Source: Larimichthys crocea (taxonomy: Eukaryota > Chordata > Actinopteri > Sciaenidae). Taken from it: 64,000 nt of DNA. Every line of letters begins with the position of its first letter. Position 1 is the stretch's first letter. Below, piece by piece: positions 34,975 to 47,789 of this stretch. The notes under the pieces were generated by a model. It was not told where the DNA came from. It worked only from the letters and a program-made list of their open reading frames with translations, and ran no database searches. Made by a program: the position numbers and the translations under genes. The stretch is from NCBI RefSeq assembly GCF_000972845.2, contig NC_040018.1:20109868-20173867 (forward strand), in the 5' to 3' direction.

Positions 34975-35300
34975 TGTATTGTTTAGTTTGCACCATAATC
35001 CAGCCTGATATGGAAATAAAGTCAGACAGCCCAATGGGGCACCTGATGTCACTGTGTCAATTACTTAAAGGTTTCACGCTGATTATTAATCAGGGGCATC
35101 ATTCCCGTGAAACCCACAGCAGCATATCCGAACAGAAACAATATAATGCCTCGCAGAGAGGGACCGTGGATCAATATTTCGCCAGCTCTGCAAAGTGACA
35201 CAGCGTTGCAAGCGTTATAGATGTTCAAAATGACAATTACAGCTCGTTTAGGAATAAGCCTCTGCTAAATGGCATCTGGTGAAACTAAACTTTTATAAAT
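34975..35300. promoter_or_regulatory. candidate enhancer with ONECUT core motif
   Basis: Dense non-repetitive sequence holding GATTATTAATCAGG, ATGACAATTACAGC and GGATCAATATTTCG. The last contains the ONECUT core ATCAATA, so feedback by onecut1 itself is possible. It has no coding frame of note. Confidence 0.4.
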
Positions 35301-36254
35301 GAGGCTAGTCGAGTTTGGCCTATATGGTCATTTATGGCGTATGAGCCCTGTATGATACAAGGACGCACGAGGAAAGTGAATTAGCCTTTTGAAAAATAAA
35401 TCACATTGCTTTTGTTTGATGCTTTCTTTTGGACCCATAAACTCATTTATCGGTTCACCTTTTAATTCTAGACTTCCATAAATATTGTTTGCCCTGCAAA
35501 TCTATTTTCTGATTTTTTTTTTTACCCATCCTCAAACCTTAAATGTTAGTGGAAAATACAGATATGTTGAACGTGAAAATATTTGAGATAGAAATGATTC
35601 TTCTGTTCGCTCTTTTCTTAAAAAAAAAAAAAAAAAGAAGTGCACTGCAGTGTTTGTGGCTGGCCTTTACAGCATATTTGAAACATAGGCCTTGAAAACA
35701 CACCACACCGCGCCAATCAATACTGAATAAAATTATAATTCTGGAGGAACTCAGGCCTTTGATTTGTTAGGATAAAAATATATGTTTTTTTTTAAGGTGT
35801 AGATTGTCTCTGGTATTTTAGGCGCATATGTCTTACATTTTTATTTAAATAAGTCGATTATTTAGATTAGAAAGCGAGTTATAGCTCAAAGAAAAACACA
35901 CACGTCAACTAATACACGCGTTAAAATAATATTAAGTTGTTGTTTTGGTGTTTTACTTTATTCTGAGGGTGGAAAAAAAACAAATTAAATATAAGAAACA
36001 TGAATAAAAAAATTACCATTTCGACGTCAGTGATATACAGTTAGTTAAGATTACATTAATTAAAGACAGATCATCTTCTGTATAAACTTTTACAGATTTA
36101 AATCTCGCATTGGAGCATTTAAGACGAACTGGTGTAAAGTTAAAATAAAGTGACCAAACAGAAGCAAACAAACCTGTGAGATATATTAATAAAAGTATCT
36201 GTCCACGTTGTTTTAGGAATTTACTTTTTTTGTTTGTTTGTTTTTAAGTTTTCT

Positions 36255-36535
36255 CTCTAATTAATACAAATGCCATCATGGCCGAGCAGCAGATGCCGGA
36301 CCTGCTGCCTTGCTCAGGGGTAAATCAACTGCCTCTTCTTCCACTTGTGTTATTTCCGCGTCACTTGCTCTGATTCGTGCATTCATGTGAAATTAATAAG
36401 GCATCACTTTACATTAAGGTGTCCATATGCCGCCCAATTACGCTCTGTAACTTTGGTAAGAGTCCAATTATGACAGCAAAACCATGTCAACGATAGCCAA
36501 ACCAGCCCCACCGTGATGCTCCAAATGTGGACAGA
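36255..36535. promoter_or_regulatory. candidate enhancer / conserved element
   Basis: Complex sequence with TAATTAATAC, GTGAAATTAATAAGG, CCCAATTACGC and CCAATTATGACAGC (homeodomain-type cores), standing out from AT-rich simple sequence on both sides. It includes a 31-codon frame, noted separately. Confidence 0.4.
36278..36373 (+). other. 31-codon reading frame in good start context (unproven)
   Basis: ATG in the context CATCATGG (A at -3, G at +4) opens MAEQQMPDLLPCSG and closes at TGA after 31 residues. It overlaps a candidate conserved element about 4 kb upstream of onecut1 and runs the opposite way. It could be a first exon, since GGGGTAAATC after codon 13 is donor-like. More likely it is chance inside an enhancer. 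I recognise no family. Confidence 0.12.
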
Positions 36536-38074
36536 CTGAGACAGACTGAGAGACAGCTTCATGAACATCAATAATCAGTTTGAAAAGCGTTTTTTCCTAA
36601 ATCAATGCCGAGATTGGTGCAAAAAATATATATAGTTTGATTTTTGGTGCCCTGAATTCTCTACATTTGATCGTTTCAGCCCAAATATTTTTTTTAATCA
36701 AACTTTTAGATGACTTACCTCTAAAAAATATCTGCCATTTTGTGAATTACAAGGTTTTACAGGGATGATTGGGCTGGTTATATCACTGCGAAATAACTAT
36801 TTCTCTGAGATAGACATAAAATACAAACGTGCATGGAGATTTCCTCATTTAAAAACAGCCTGATAATTAAGGATTATTTTAATCTTTTTTTTTAAAGCAT
36901 GATGTCAAATAAAAATGATAATTCTCGGTCTGATAACAACAAGAGGGTGGGGCTGCTTTCTGATAACACACTTGACAACATGTTTGCCGGCATAATCACT
37001 CTTTCTCAGAGCCGTAACATCTAAATAAACCGTTTATCAACAGAAACTTTACTGTTTCAGATCAGGATGCGTTTTTTTCTTTGAAATTTTATTTTACAAA
37101 ACAGCTAAAACCTGAGTCTGAAAAGTGTGTGTGTGCGCATGATCATACACACCATTAACCCACTATTAAGAGCAGTAGTAAAAGCTTATAAAAGCGACTC
37201 TAAGTAAAGGAAGCCCGCATTTAAAATACAACAACTAGACTGTGCAGATACACAGAGCTGCATTATGCAGAAAATCAATCAGTATTGCGTTATAATATTG
37301 CCCACTGCGGGTTGACACTGTTTTATTATATTGCTTATTTAATGAGGCCTGATCTTTAATTAAGAAACCTCTCCTCCAGACAACCTGTTTGGCCATAAGC
37401 TGATGCCATCACGCGCATATGACAGGCTGAATTGTGTCGAAGCTGCGTGTTTTAAGTTTGCGCGCAGAGAAAGTCTGACGCACTTGCGCTCTTTTGTCCA
37501 CGTTTCTTCTCAACAGGGTGCCAGAGTGCAAAATGTCTGCATTTAAACTCTTCATCTTCTGTGCCACGCATAAAAACACACACACACACACATACACACG
37601 CACGCACAGAGACATACACATGCACGCAGACAGGCATCAACAACGCACACACACACACACACACACACTCAGTGTAGTCCCCGTCTTTACCGCAGGATCC
37701 TATTCTGTCATGCATCTTTAACAGTCTCTCAGCTCACTCCCACACAGCAGCGCACACAAGAACAGAGCATGAACATGAACACACATATAAACTCTCTCCA
37801 ACAAACGAGTTTTTAAAAACAGAAACACTCGCATCCGCGCGTCTCTCTGCGTTTTTTCACCCCGTCCCACCCTCTCCTTCGTCCTCCTCCTCTCCGGCTT
37901 CCAGCTTTTTTTCCCCCCCTCCAGAGCTGCCACAGTCCTCCCAAATCCTGACCGAGGTAAACATCCTTAGCCGCTCCACGCGTCTCTCCCGTTTCCAATC
38001 GCAAATTATCCATCCCGCAATAAAAGCCTCTCTTTTCCTGCTCCGGTGCCGTTTGCTTGTCTCCGTGCTTTTCT

Positions 38075-38260
38075 CGATGCAGGCGCATTTGAATAGCTGG
38101 CCGGTGTTGTTATGGATCCGTGCGCACTGAAAGAGAATCAGTATGCAAATTGTTTCAGTATCAATCGAAAGGTTCGATCCGCTGAGCGTCAGCCCCTTTG
38201 GCACGAGAGGCTCCTTTGCTGCATAAATGTTTATAATGATCCCATATATTAACACACACT
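38075..38260. promoter_or_regulatory. candidate enhancer with octamer and ONECUT core
   Basis: It contains a perfect POU octamer ATGCAAAT (38143-38150), ATCAATC (38160-38166, ONECUT core) and the inverted repeat ATCGAA-AGG-TTCGAT (38164-38178) within 40 bp. It is bounded by simple sequence on the left and AT-rich DNA on the right. Confidence 0.4.
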
Positions 38261-41200
38261 GAGAGAGAGGGAGGAAATACTGGACTATTATTAAGATGTA
38301 ACCAAAATTTGCTTCTGGATAGGATAAATAAAATGTAAATGTAAGGATGTAGATGGTGACTCAGACCTGAGACTTATATCTCATACACAGTTTTTAGTGG
38401 CACAAACCCACACACCCATCACAGGGTGTATGAACTGTTTTATAAGCTACAACTGATGTTTAATCTTTAACTCTGGTAAATTTGCCTGTAATCACTGGAG
38501 TATGCAGGTGTAAAAAAAATATATATATATATATATAACCAGAGCTCTTAATTTTGATCAGATATTACACAACAAAATGTGTGTGTTTTTGTCCACCAAA
38601 CAACTTGTTTTGAAATGAGCCGTTGAATGCTGAATGATGTAAAATGAACACAGTTTTATAGCCACATATGTCATATGATTGGATTTAATACTCTTAAGTA
38701 AAGCACAAACTTTAGCCTAAAGGGGTGCTGATAAACACACTGCAAAAAAACAACAAAAAAAGTAGCACCTGCATAGACTGAGAGAGGAAATGTAAAAGGC
38801 TAAATGTAAAATAGGCGATGCAGTGAAATACACAAGAGCAGCAGTGCAGGGGAGGAGTGTAGGAGGAGGAAAAGGAGTGATAGTGAAACACACAGAAAGA
38901 GGTGATGACAGGAGTGGGTCTGAGAGTTTAAGCAATCAAGAACAGGACAGGGAAGATGAAGGAAAAGAGAGGAAGGGCAACGAGAGGTGAAAGGAAAGGC
39001 TGCGGCAAGGGGAGGGAGAAGGAGAGTGTGGTCAGGAGGAGATAAAGCGTAGAGTCCGTTATCCATCTGTTCCAGGGTTAGATTTTGACCAGCTGAGGGG
39101 GGGGTCAGGGGTGAAGGGTCGGCGACCCGCTGGCCTGAGGGCTCTGTGGTCAGTGCGCTTGCAGGTACACACACTGCGGACAGGATTATAAGGTAAATAC
39201 AAAAAAAAAAAAAAAAAGGAGGATGCTTTTGTTTTGCACAACCACGACCATGCAGCCCACAGAAAGATAACATAAATGATTAGTCTGTTAAGTCTACTTA
39301 ACAACAAGTCAACTGAAATGGGTGAAAGTGCATTTTATTTGTTCGCTTTACGAGATTTTGATGCTCTTAATGTGAAATGCAATTTGTTTTTATGTACTGA
39401 AAAAGGACATAAAAATGTAGGCATTACTCAATATGTTCTATGTTGTTGATAACACACATTATATGGCCTTCATAAACAAATGGAGTTTGCCCAGTTGTTA
39501 TGTAATCATAGATGTTTACATTCTTACTTACATAATTTAGGGAATTTGGACAACATGTATACACATATATATGTACAGTATGTCAAATGTTAATTTTAGG
39601 AGACAGGCTTTTGTGCATGTACATATATTGTATAGATATATAAATGGGTTTTATGATTTTTTTTATGAGCTTTTATTTTAAAGAGTTGACATCTTATAGG
39701 TTTAATGTACTGTCTTTATGGTTGTGAAAGCCATATTTGATGAGAAGTGATGTATTTATGTGTATCTACGTCATAATAATCCCTCTTTTTAGTCGACCAG
39801 CTACAAGATAAAACAATAAGGTGCAATGCTCTCCTGGTTGGTTTGGATATCTAGTTGACCTGTCAAAAAGACCTTAATCTGTCTTATAGTTGTTTTAAAT
39901 TGTTATGTTTACATATAAAGAGCAGTAAAATTTCATTAAAAGCTCGTTCCAAAACAAATACAGGTCGTTCCTGTGATTTCACACATGTACAACAGTACAG
40001 TGTCCCATTGGACCGAAATGCTCAGAAGTGAAAATCTCTGTTTAAACATTAATAACTCTTTGAACAGGAGGGTCCCTTTTGATCAGTTAAGATCCTCTCA
40101 GCCACTTACACTATAGGAGGTGCCATATTTAATAACTATCCACCTGTTCAAAGTGATGTGTGTGCGGCGCACAGTGTGTGAAGATTTAACAAGGCGCTCG
40201 GCGGTTAAGTCAAGGATTGCTGTCCTTTACTTGTGCCCGAAAATCTATATCTAGGAAAGGGGAAGGATTATATATTTTATGTCAACAAGAGACTGTCCTC
40301 TCCTCTGTGCGAGTGTGTGTGGCTGTGATTGGTTTACCATTGTGCACACTAGGTTTCTGCTAGCATGGGTGCGACAGTGTGTGTGGCGTGTAAATACACA
40401 GGTGAGCGTCTTCATGCCAGCTCTGTATTCACAGCTGAAAATTTTCCTTGAATTTGTCTTTACTCAGTCAACACGGCCTGGTTACATTTTCTAGAACACA
40501 CAACGTTTTTTTATCAGATTTTACTGACAAATGAAAATAAATGATCACAAATCAATAAATCAATGATTCATGTGGATCAGAGAATCAACCTTAACGTTAA
40601 GACTTTAACATCGGCCAATCAGAGATAAGATGTTTATGTGTGTTCCTAATATATTTATCAATGAAGGTGATGCGGTGACAGAGAGGCTTGTTTGTACTCA
40701 AGCCTATAGTAAATACTGAGGTTTCAGTTAATAACCTTGATTTAAAAAAATAAATGACAGCATATCTCAGCATGAAATTGGAGGCCAAGTTTACACTAAA
40801 AGCAGCGCTATCTCTTATTTTATTAATTTCCACTTCTCCAACTGTCCAATGTGTCATTCAGCACTGCCTATTTGATTTCTTTGGGTGGTACTGTATTAGC
40901 ACTGACCCTAAATATGCTCATGTGTCCTCACCGTAAATTGCAGTTTCTGAGGAAATATTGGATATGTCAGGTGATTTCAGATGAATTGATCCCCCTCCAG
41001 TCACTTGCAGGCATGTGGCTACAGTATGTGTTTGTGCTGATGAGAGTCGGTCAGCAGGTGAATTGGTGCGTGTTGGCAAAATGTGGAAATAGATGATGCT
41101 CATGTGCAAAGTATCAAAGTGTATTAGTCATAATTAATCATGTACAGTACACACCCAGGAGTATTTCTGTGTTCGAGTGTGTGTGTGTGTGTGTGTTTTG

Positions 41201-41794
41201 GGGTTGTTGGGGGAAGGATTAGTAGGGAAAGTGGCTGGGCTAAGGACAACGATAGCTGCATCTAAAAGAGGATTACACAGGCTCCCCCTGTCATCATGTA
41301 CCTGCCATTATGGGATTACGGATGCCACTTCCACCTTCTCTGTTCAACACTGCAGTGCAGGGCAAAGCCTTTGAAATACCTTCGCACTCATATAGGCTCA
41401 AAGCCTCAATGAGGAGGGGGGTGGTCCTGTTTAGGTCAACAGATAGTTGGATAGTGCCTGTTGGAGTTTGGAGGTTATAATGTGTCTGTAAACCACTGTT
41501 TTAATCCAAGATAGGACTGTAAACACTTGTGCTGTGTGGATATACGTAGAGATGGATGCAACACCCGCTGATAGAAAAGCACAATTTAAAGCCACACAAA
41601 CACACCTTATAAGCTGCACAGCTGCATTCACACATGAACACTGAGATCTCGGAGTAAGAGGCCTGCTGCATGCGGCACACACACACTATAGACACACACA
41701 CACATTTTATGAGAGGAAAAAAAAAATGAATGGAGCTATGATTACCTCACACACACATGCACACACCCTCTCTTAGTGAATACTGATTTGGCAC

Positions 41795-41960
41795 AGTCTC
41801 TCATGATATCTATTGTTCATTAGTCATTGTTATCCAGCTTTGATGTAGCTGTAATGGGCTTTAGATGTGTGGACCGGCTCCATAAAGACCCCTGTTTAGT
41901 AACGGCCACAGTTTAAATGCTCTTAATGTGCTGCCGATGTGTGGGGAGGGGCCAGGAGCT
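41795..41960. promoter_or_regulatory. candidate conserved element
   Basis: Non-repetitive stretch between CA-rich regions, with TTCATTAGTCATTGTTATCC (an overlapping homeodomain-type and SOX-type ATTGTT core) and GCTGTAATGGGC. Confidence 0.28.
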
Positions 41961-42134
41961 GTAAATCACAGAGGAACGTAGGGGAGAAGAAAGGAGCAAT
42001 TGGAGAAGGAGAGGGGAGGTAGGGAGAGGTTCAGGGACGAGGGGAATGGAATCTGTGTGTGTGCATTCTGACGAGGCGGAGAGAGCCTCCCTCCGAAACT
42101 GCAGACGTGTTTACACAGCACAGGTTCACACAGT

Positions 42135-42256
42135 CACACACACACACACACACACACACACGTCGAGCCCTCCCTTTAGTTAAGGTGCTCCTGTGTCGTG
42201 TGCATGCTTACATTGAGTTTAGCATTGAGCTCGACGTCAGGGGATTAAACTAACGT

Positions 42257-42290
<34 letters not shown>

Positions 42291-42303
42291 GTGTGTGTGT
42301 GTG
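42135..42303. repeat. pair of opposed CA and GT microsatellites
   Basis: (CA)n at 42135-42161 and (GT)n at 42261-42303 lie 100 bp apart in opposite sense, so a transcript across them could fold into a long hairpin. Confidence 0.85.
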
Positions 42304-42485
42304 ATCTGCCTTGTTCCCAGTAGGGACAGAGCAAACAGACAGAGGCAGCTATCAGCCTCTCCATTGTATTCGTCTGATCACTAATCTTCAATGGTTAAAT
42401 CATTATCCATCCACCACCTTAGCAAAGGGCCAGGCAAACACTACTGGGCTGTCACCAAGCATCACCAGTCCTTAATATGTTACTG

Positions 42486-42512
42486 ACACACACACACACA
42501 CACACACACACA
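42486..42512. repeat. (CA)n microsatellite
   Basis: About 13 CA units. Confidence 0.93.
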
Positions 42513-42641
42513 AAGGCTCATACACACAAACTCCTTAAGCGTTTATGTTAACACTTGTTCTTCTCACAGGAATGCACATACAGGCAAAAAACAAGCTAAT
42601 ACAAGCACGGTGTACATTGTATACATGTACATATGTATGAA

Positions 42642-42642
<1 letters not shown>

Positions 42643-42706
<64 letters not shown>
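42643..42706. repeat. (CA)n microsatellite
   Basis: About 32 uninterrupted units, among the longest in the window. Confidence 0.97.
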
Positions 42707-42708
<2 letters not shown>

Positions 42709-42829
42709 GAGCGAGAGTTGTTGCCATCTCCGGGTCTGAGGGGCCTCCATCACTCCCAGCAGGATACTCGGGCAAATCTAATTGCAGGTAAATGTACAGT
42801 GCTGCTCTCTGTGGCTCCTGTGTGGAGAA

Positions 42830-43250
42830 GATGGGAGGAGAGCCAGCGACATGGTTAGTATTGGTCGGGATGACTGATCGGCCCGGCCCTAACTACATTA
42901 GACTGTGGAGAAGTGGCTGGCTCCCTTTCCCTCCCCCATACACACCGCTGCTACCACCCCGCTCCCTCCCAGCTCCCTCCGCTCCTTCAGAGATAGTCGG
43001 TGGGGCTTTGGTGGGGCTACTACGTGGGGGCGCTGGGCGTGACCCGTCCCTGCCGCGGATCCCCGCGTATCAACCTCCAATAGAGAAGCCCACGGTTGAT
43101 TGGAGCGTATTAGCAGGCAGTTGGGCTGGAGGTAGTCCAGGTCCACTGGAGGGCTCTGCCATCTAAGATCTGATCAGAGGTTATTAGCAGTAAAGAGCCA
43201 CTGTGGATGAGGGGAGGAGAGACATCATTTACAGGGTCAGAGCCTGGCCG
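42830..43250. promoter_or_regulatory. candidate GC-rich conserved element
   Basis: Complex GC-rich sequence between two long CA repeats. It includes CGGTTGATTGGAGCGTATTA and GATCTGATCAGAGGTTATTA. A 124-codon frame across it (42792-43166) is Pro/Gly-rich and unrecognised, so a regulatory reading is preferred. Confidence 0.33.
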
Positions 43251-43276
43251 CACAGAGCTGGCTGGGCAGTGCACAT

Positions 43277-43277
<1 letters not shown>

Positions 43278-43315
<38 letters not shown>

Positions 43316-43338
43316 AAGCACACACACACACACACACA
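43278..43338. repeat. interrupted (CA)n microsatellite
   Basis: Two CA runs split by GAAAAAG. Confidence 0.93.
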
Positions 43339-43541
43339 AGGCTTCAAGCACACACACTGGACAGTAAAGGGGCGGCTCATTACTCAGTGAGAGCTCAGGT
43401 TTCCAGTGTAGACCTCTCCATTAGACCCCCAGTTAGGGAGAAATGAATGGCTGCAGCTTCTCCGCACTCATAAACCATCCAACCGTCCACAGCAGGAGAA
43501 AATGAGATACAAGTAAAAGGAGGGAGGGGATCTTAGAGGTA

Positions 43542-43583
43542 GTGTGTGTGTGTGTGTGTGTGTGTGTGTCAGTGTGTGTGTGT
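43542..43583. repeat. (GT)n microsatellite
   Basis: Two GT runs split by a single TCA interruption. Confidence 0.93.
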
Positions 43584-43834
43584 GCACAAGAGAGAGCTGA
43601 GGGGTCCTTGGGGTCTTTGAGATGGAAATGTCCAGCTGGCTGGCCGTCTGCTGCCTGACCCCTGAGCTCAAGGTCAAAAGCCAGGGCCCCCAACCAACCG
43701 GCAACTGACCAACACGCACACATACAGCACACACACACACACACAATATCAATACATGTTCATAGGCCGCTATGTGTTTGTATGTGTGTGTGTTTATGTG
43801 TGCGCTTTCAGTGAGAGAGGGAGAGCGAGCGTGC

Positions 43835-44020
43835 ACTCTGCCGCATGCGTGTAATTGATCATTTAATCTGGCTGACATCATAATCCCTGACGCGTGTTTA
43901 ACTAACTGGCCCGGCCAGTGGAGGAGCAGAAGGGCTGAGTAATTATCTCATTTGGATACATTAATAACGAAGCATCACTCACCGTTACCTCGGCTCCACC
44001 GGTCCCGAATCAATCACGGC
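43835..44020. promoter_or_regulatory. candidate homeodomain-rich enhancer
   Basis: It contains GTGTAATTGATCATTTAATC, GAGTAATTATCTCATTTGG, ACATTAATAACG and CGAATCAATCACGG, a high density of TAAT cores plus the ONECUT core ATCAATCA in 185 bp without repeats. Confidence 0.42.
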
Positions 44021-45039
44021 GTAGTGTAGCGAAGTGTGTGTTTGCATGTGTGAAAAAGAGAGAAAAGAGAGTGTGTGCATTCGTGTGTGTTCGTTCTTGT
44101 GTGTTCACATGCACGTTCGAAGGAAGCCGCGTCGATGCGATGCATCTCGAAGCAGAGTGTCGGCCATCACAGAGCCCAACCTGCAGCGGGGGCAAGCTAA
44201 GATGGAGACCGGTGCATGTGTGTGTTAGCTTCTGTATGCATCTGCAGTATCGGTGTATGGATTTGTTGGAAAGCCAAAACGCTAAAAGAATGAACCACAA
44301 ATCAACAATATTGGCGGGGAAACAATCAAAAATTCAATCGGGAGATGAGAATATGAGAAGGATATGGGGTGCGCATCAAGGAACGGACATGTCGTTTTGT
44401 TTTCAAAACTGAAGTGCACATTCAAAGCCAATTGCTCAAAGGACAGAGACCCACACAAATGGCAATCAAATTAAACGGGAGCTGAAACAAAGAGAAGCGG
44501 ACCCACGCATGTGTCCTTGTATTTTTGTGTGTGTGTGTGTGTGTGTATGTGTGTGTGCGGCATCAGGGTCTTAGGAAAATTATTGCTATTGATTTAAGGC
44601 GGAGAAACGTGGAAATGTTACCAGATGGGACATTTAGCTGTGAGTGGCTTCAGATGAGACGAGTCATCCTCGAAAGGCCAGGGCAGAGAGATGCAGCGAA
44701 TACACATCAAAACACCAAATGCTGTCCAGACCTTCCCTCAGGATGAATCCTCAATTCAACATCAAATTCAGAGGTATATTAATTCATGTGCATGGAGATT
44801 TTAGCACGTATATTAGATTCAAGATGTTTGAATTTGCTGAAGTTACATTGGAGTTCTGTTTAAATTCATAGTTTGGGGTTTAAGTGAACGAATGCTTAGA
44901 GAAGCCGATACACCAAACATCGGACACCGGGCCTAACAAACATTGAAGATCACACACTCAAATTAAAATAGTTGCTGCTCTTGAACTCCTCTGATTACAG
45001 TCATGATCCTTGTCTTTTCTTATATTGTTTGGGCTTTTA

Positions 45040-45175
45040 CACCTTTATCTTATAGTAGCAGCTGAAGGCAGACAGAAAAGGGGGAAAGAGAAGGTGGATG
45101 ACTTGCAGCAAAGGGCCGCAGGCTGGAACTGAACCTGTGCCACTCATGTAAGGATCAAGCTACTGGGACGTCCAG
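45040..45175. mobile_element. degenerate fish SINE-like repeat
   Basis: It contains GTGGATGACTTGCAGCAAAG, GGCCGCAGGCTGGAACTGAA and CTGTGCCACTCATGTAAGGA, a diverged form of a well-known teleost repeat with a remnant tRNA-like B box. It is not a functional tRNA. Confidence 0.55.
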
Positions 45176-45859
45176 ACTCTTGTCTTTTCTGAAAGGCAAT
45201 ACTTAGAAATTTACTACAATTTTTAATTCAGGTTTACATTGGCACAAACTTGGTAGGAATGTAAGGTTTTCTCTTGCTACATCATCACCAGACAAACGTG
45301 ACGGATGCACAACGGATTTGCGTGAATGTGAACTTGCAAGTCAGGAATTGTTGAGCTACTACATGCAAGCACACATCAAACTGCACGTTTTCAGGGATTA
45401 ATAATGCTTAAAAATTACCATCAGTGTTCACAACCTGTGAAAAGTTGCATATCACACGTTCTTCCCACAAGAGCGTTTATTCAACCAAAGTCTTTCACCG
45501 GCTCGCCACTATTCAGTCAATGCAATGCAGTTGTTCTAATTCACTCTTTACAGCAGGTCCCACCAGCCAGTGTGATCATCACTGAGGTGGAGTAATGGGG
45601 GGAGCTCAAAGGCTTTTCTCAAGAGGCCGCCTGATGGTAGAGGTACCTTCTAACCAATCAGCTTACAGCTTCTTGTAACCTCTGCAGGGTAAGTTATGTT
45701 TTTAGAGCAGATTGTCCCTTTAACTGTCCGTTCGCAGTGACCACTGACCGCTGTCCGTCTGTTCTAGGTTCAGGTTAGGAGCCTCTCAGTAGAGCTGTTC
45801 AGATTACACCAACAGCTCAATAGAGACAAACTCAGCATGCTGCAGCACATGCACACTCG

Positions 45860-45861
<2 letters not shown>

Positions 45862-45905
<44 letters not shown>
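45862..45905. repeat. (CA)n microsatellite
   Basis: About 21 units, followed by a degenerate CA-rich tail. Confidence 0.95.
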
Positions 45906-45909
<4 letters not shown>

Positions 45910-46033
45910 CACGCACACACACACACGCACACACAGGCAATCACTGTAAACTGTACATCAAGACACACATGCCTGCACATAGACATTAATTTCATTTAAG
46001 TGCACCTAAACACATCTGGAAACATGCACACGC

Positions 46034-46049
46034 GCACACACACACACAC

Positions 46050-46082
<33 letters not shown>
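46034..46082. repeat. interrupted (CA)n microsatellite
   Basis: Two CA runs split by GGGA. Confidence 0.93.
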
Positions 46083-46084
<2 letters not shown>

Positions 46085-47789
46085 GAAAGCCTGGCAGTCT
46101 GGTGTTCTTCAAGTTAATTTGACACAGAATCGATTTGATCCCTCGTCATCTCAATAATGATAGAAAAGATGCTAAATGCAATAGAATCTCTGAAATCTAA
46201 TATTTTGGGGTCAAATCGTTTAATGAAGAGCAATCTGACTCTGGATTTTCACTGTTCGTACTGCATGCTATCTATTAGGATGTTGTTTTTCCAGATGCTT
46301 TGTTGGATTACGGTTGGCTTGAAACGATACTGCAAAATTGTCTAAAGGAACTCTAACAAATCAGTACAATTACATTTCAGGCATATGGCTGATTGAGCTC
46401 TCAGAGGCTTAATCTGTAGTCTCACCGGGAAATAAAAGGGTCCGAACAAAAAATGTAAACCAGCTACAACTCTCAGATTTGATTGACACATATTTGACAG
46501 GAACAGCGTGCAAAACACCACATAGTAATGAAAGGTTTGTTACGGTTATTATTACAGTTTGTTTACATCAGTCATACGGCAAGAGAACAGGTCTATAATT
46601 TCAATTATAACCGGATGAACACATACAAGCAATTGTTTTGTTATTTATGTGATTAGATGACACATTAGATGGACAAAATATGACACATATGAAGTATGTG
46701 GAGAGAGGACAGACATATAAAGAAGATTATTAGATCAACAAAAATATTGTGAGCAACTAAAAAGACACTTTCTGCAGTCGTTCTCATTACCAAATATTAC
46801 CGTAAAATAGGCCCAACGAAATACTGCAGCCATGTAGGATGCTGGCTTTCACGTGTTTTCAATTTAAGGACATTTCTTTTGACACATAAGATCTTTATAT
46901 TAAAACAACACTAGTTATATGCATGTTATTTGTGACACAGAGTAAGAAATAACTCTTTGCCTAACGTCTCTTCCTGTGGAGGCTGATAATGACTGTGATT
47001 GTGTGTCTGAGCTGCAGCTTAGTGAAAATGGACCTTTGAGTTGTTTATTTTCACAATCACGTGCAACAATCATACTTTATCATCATACTGACATACCCTT
47101 ATATGTCAGTGCTTTGGTGTGTGCATGTTTCTCGAAATGTGCGTGTGTGTGTGTGTGTGTGTGCGTGTGATTACCCATGCTGTTATCAGCGGCAAGCCGC
47201 CATTCACTCCGGCTGAAATGAAAGGTTTTCCTCTGTCACAAAGCAGTTTCTTTGTTTCCATGGTGCTATGATTCTGTCAAAATCCCAGAGAAAACAGAGG
47301 GGGGAGAAAAAAAATCAATGTCCCCCATCACCAACAGCAGTCTCAGCCTAGCAGGCTGCCGCCATGCAAGTACACACGTCAACACATGCATACACAGACA
47401 GTAGGAGACTGAAAAATGAAAAGAAAGTTGCATCGTAAATCTGTTTATTTGATTTTTGTTCACCAAAGGAAGTGGACAGCAGTATATCTGGGATATTTTT
47501 GATAACAGCAGCTTGAATAGGTAACGATCCTGCGGGATTAAGAAGAACATGTGTTCTATTCTCTTTTTTATAACATATAACCAGTAGATTTAAAACATAT
47601 TTACAGTAGCTACCTGTGTTGAGGGAGGAGACCAGTGAAATTTAGTCTTACACATCTCAGCAGGTCATTAAAAGATGTATCTGCTATAGTGGTAAACAGA
47701 ATATTCAGAGAGAAACCCAGAGTTACAGGATAAAGCATTATATGACGTCATATTCCCATAATCAATTAGTTTGATCAAAACGTCAAAAC

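Noticed and set aside
38800..39273. 157-codon minus-strand frame with a signal-peptide-like start
   Set aside because: Its hydrophobic parts come from purine-rich low-complexity DNA and an A-run; no splice partner or homology recognised.
45100..45150. tRNA-like B-box sequence
   Set aside because: It belongs to a diverged SINE-like repeat; no cloverleaf can be formed.
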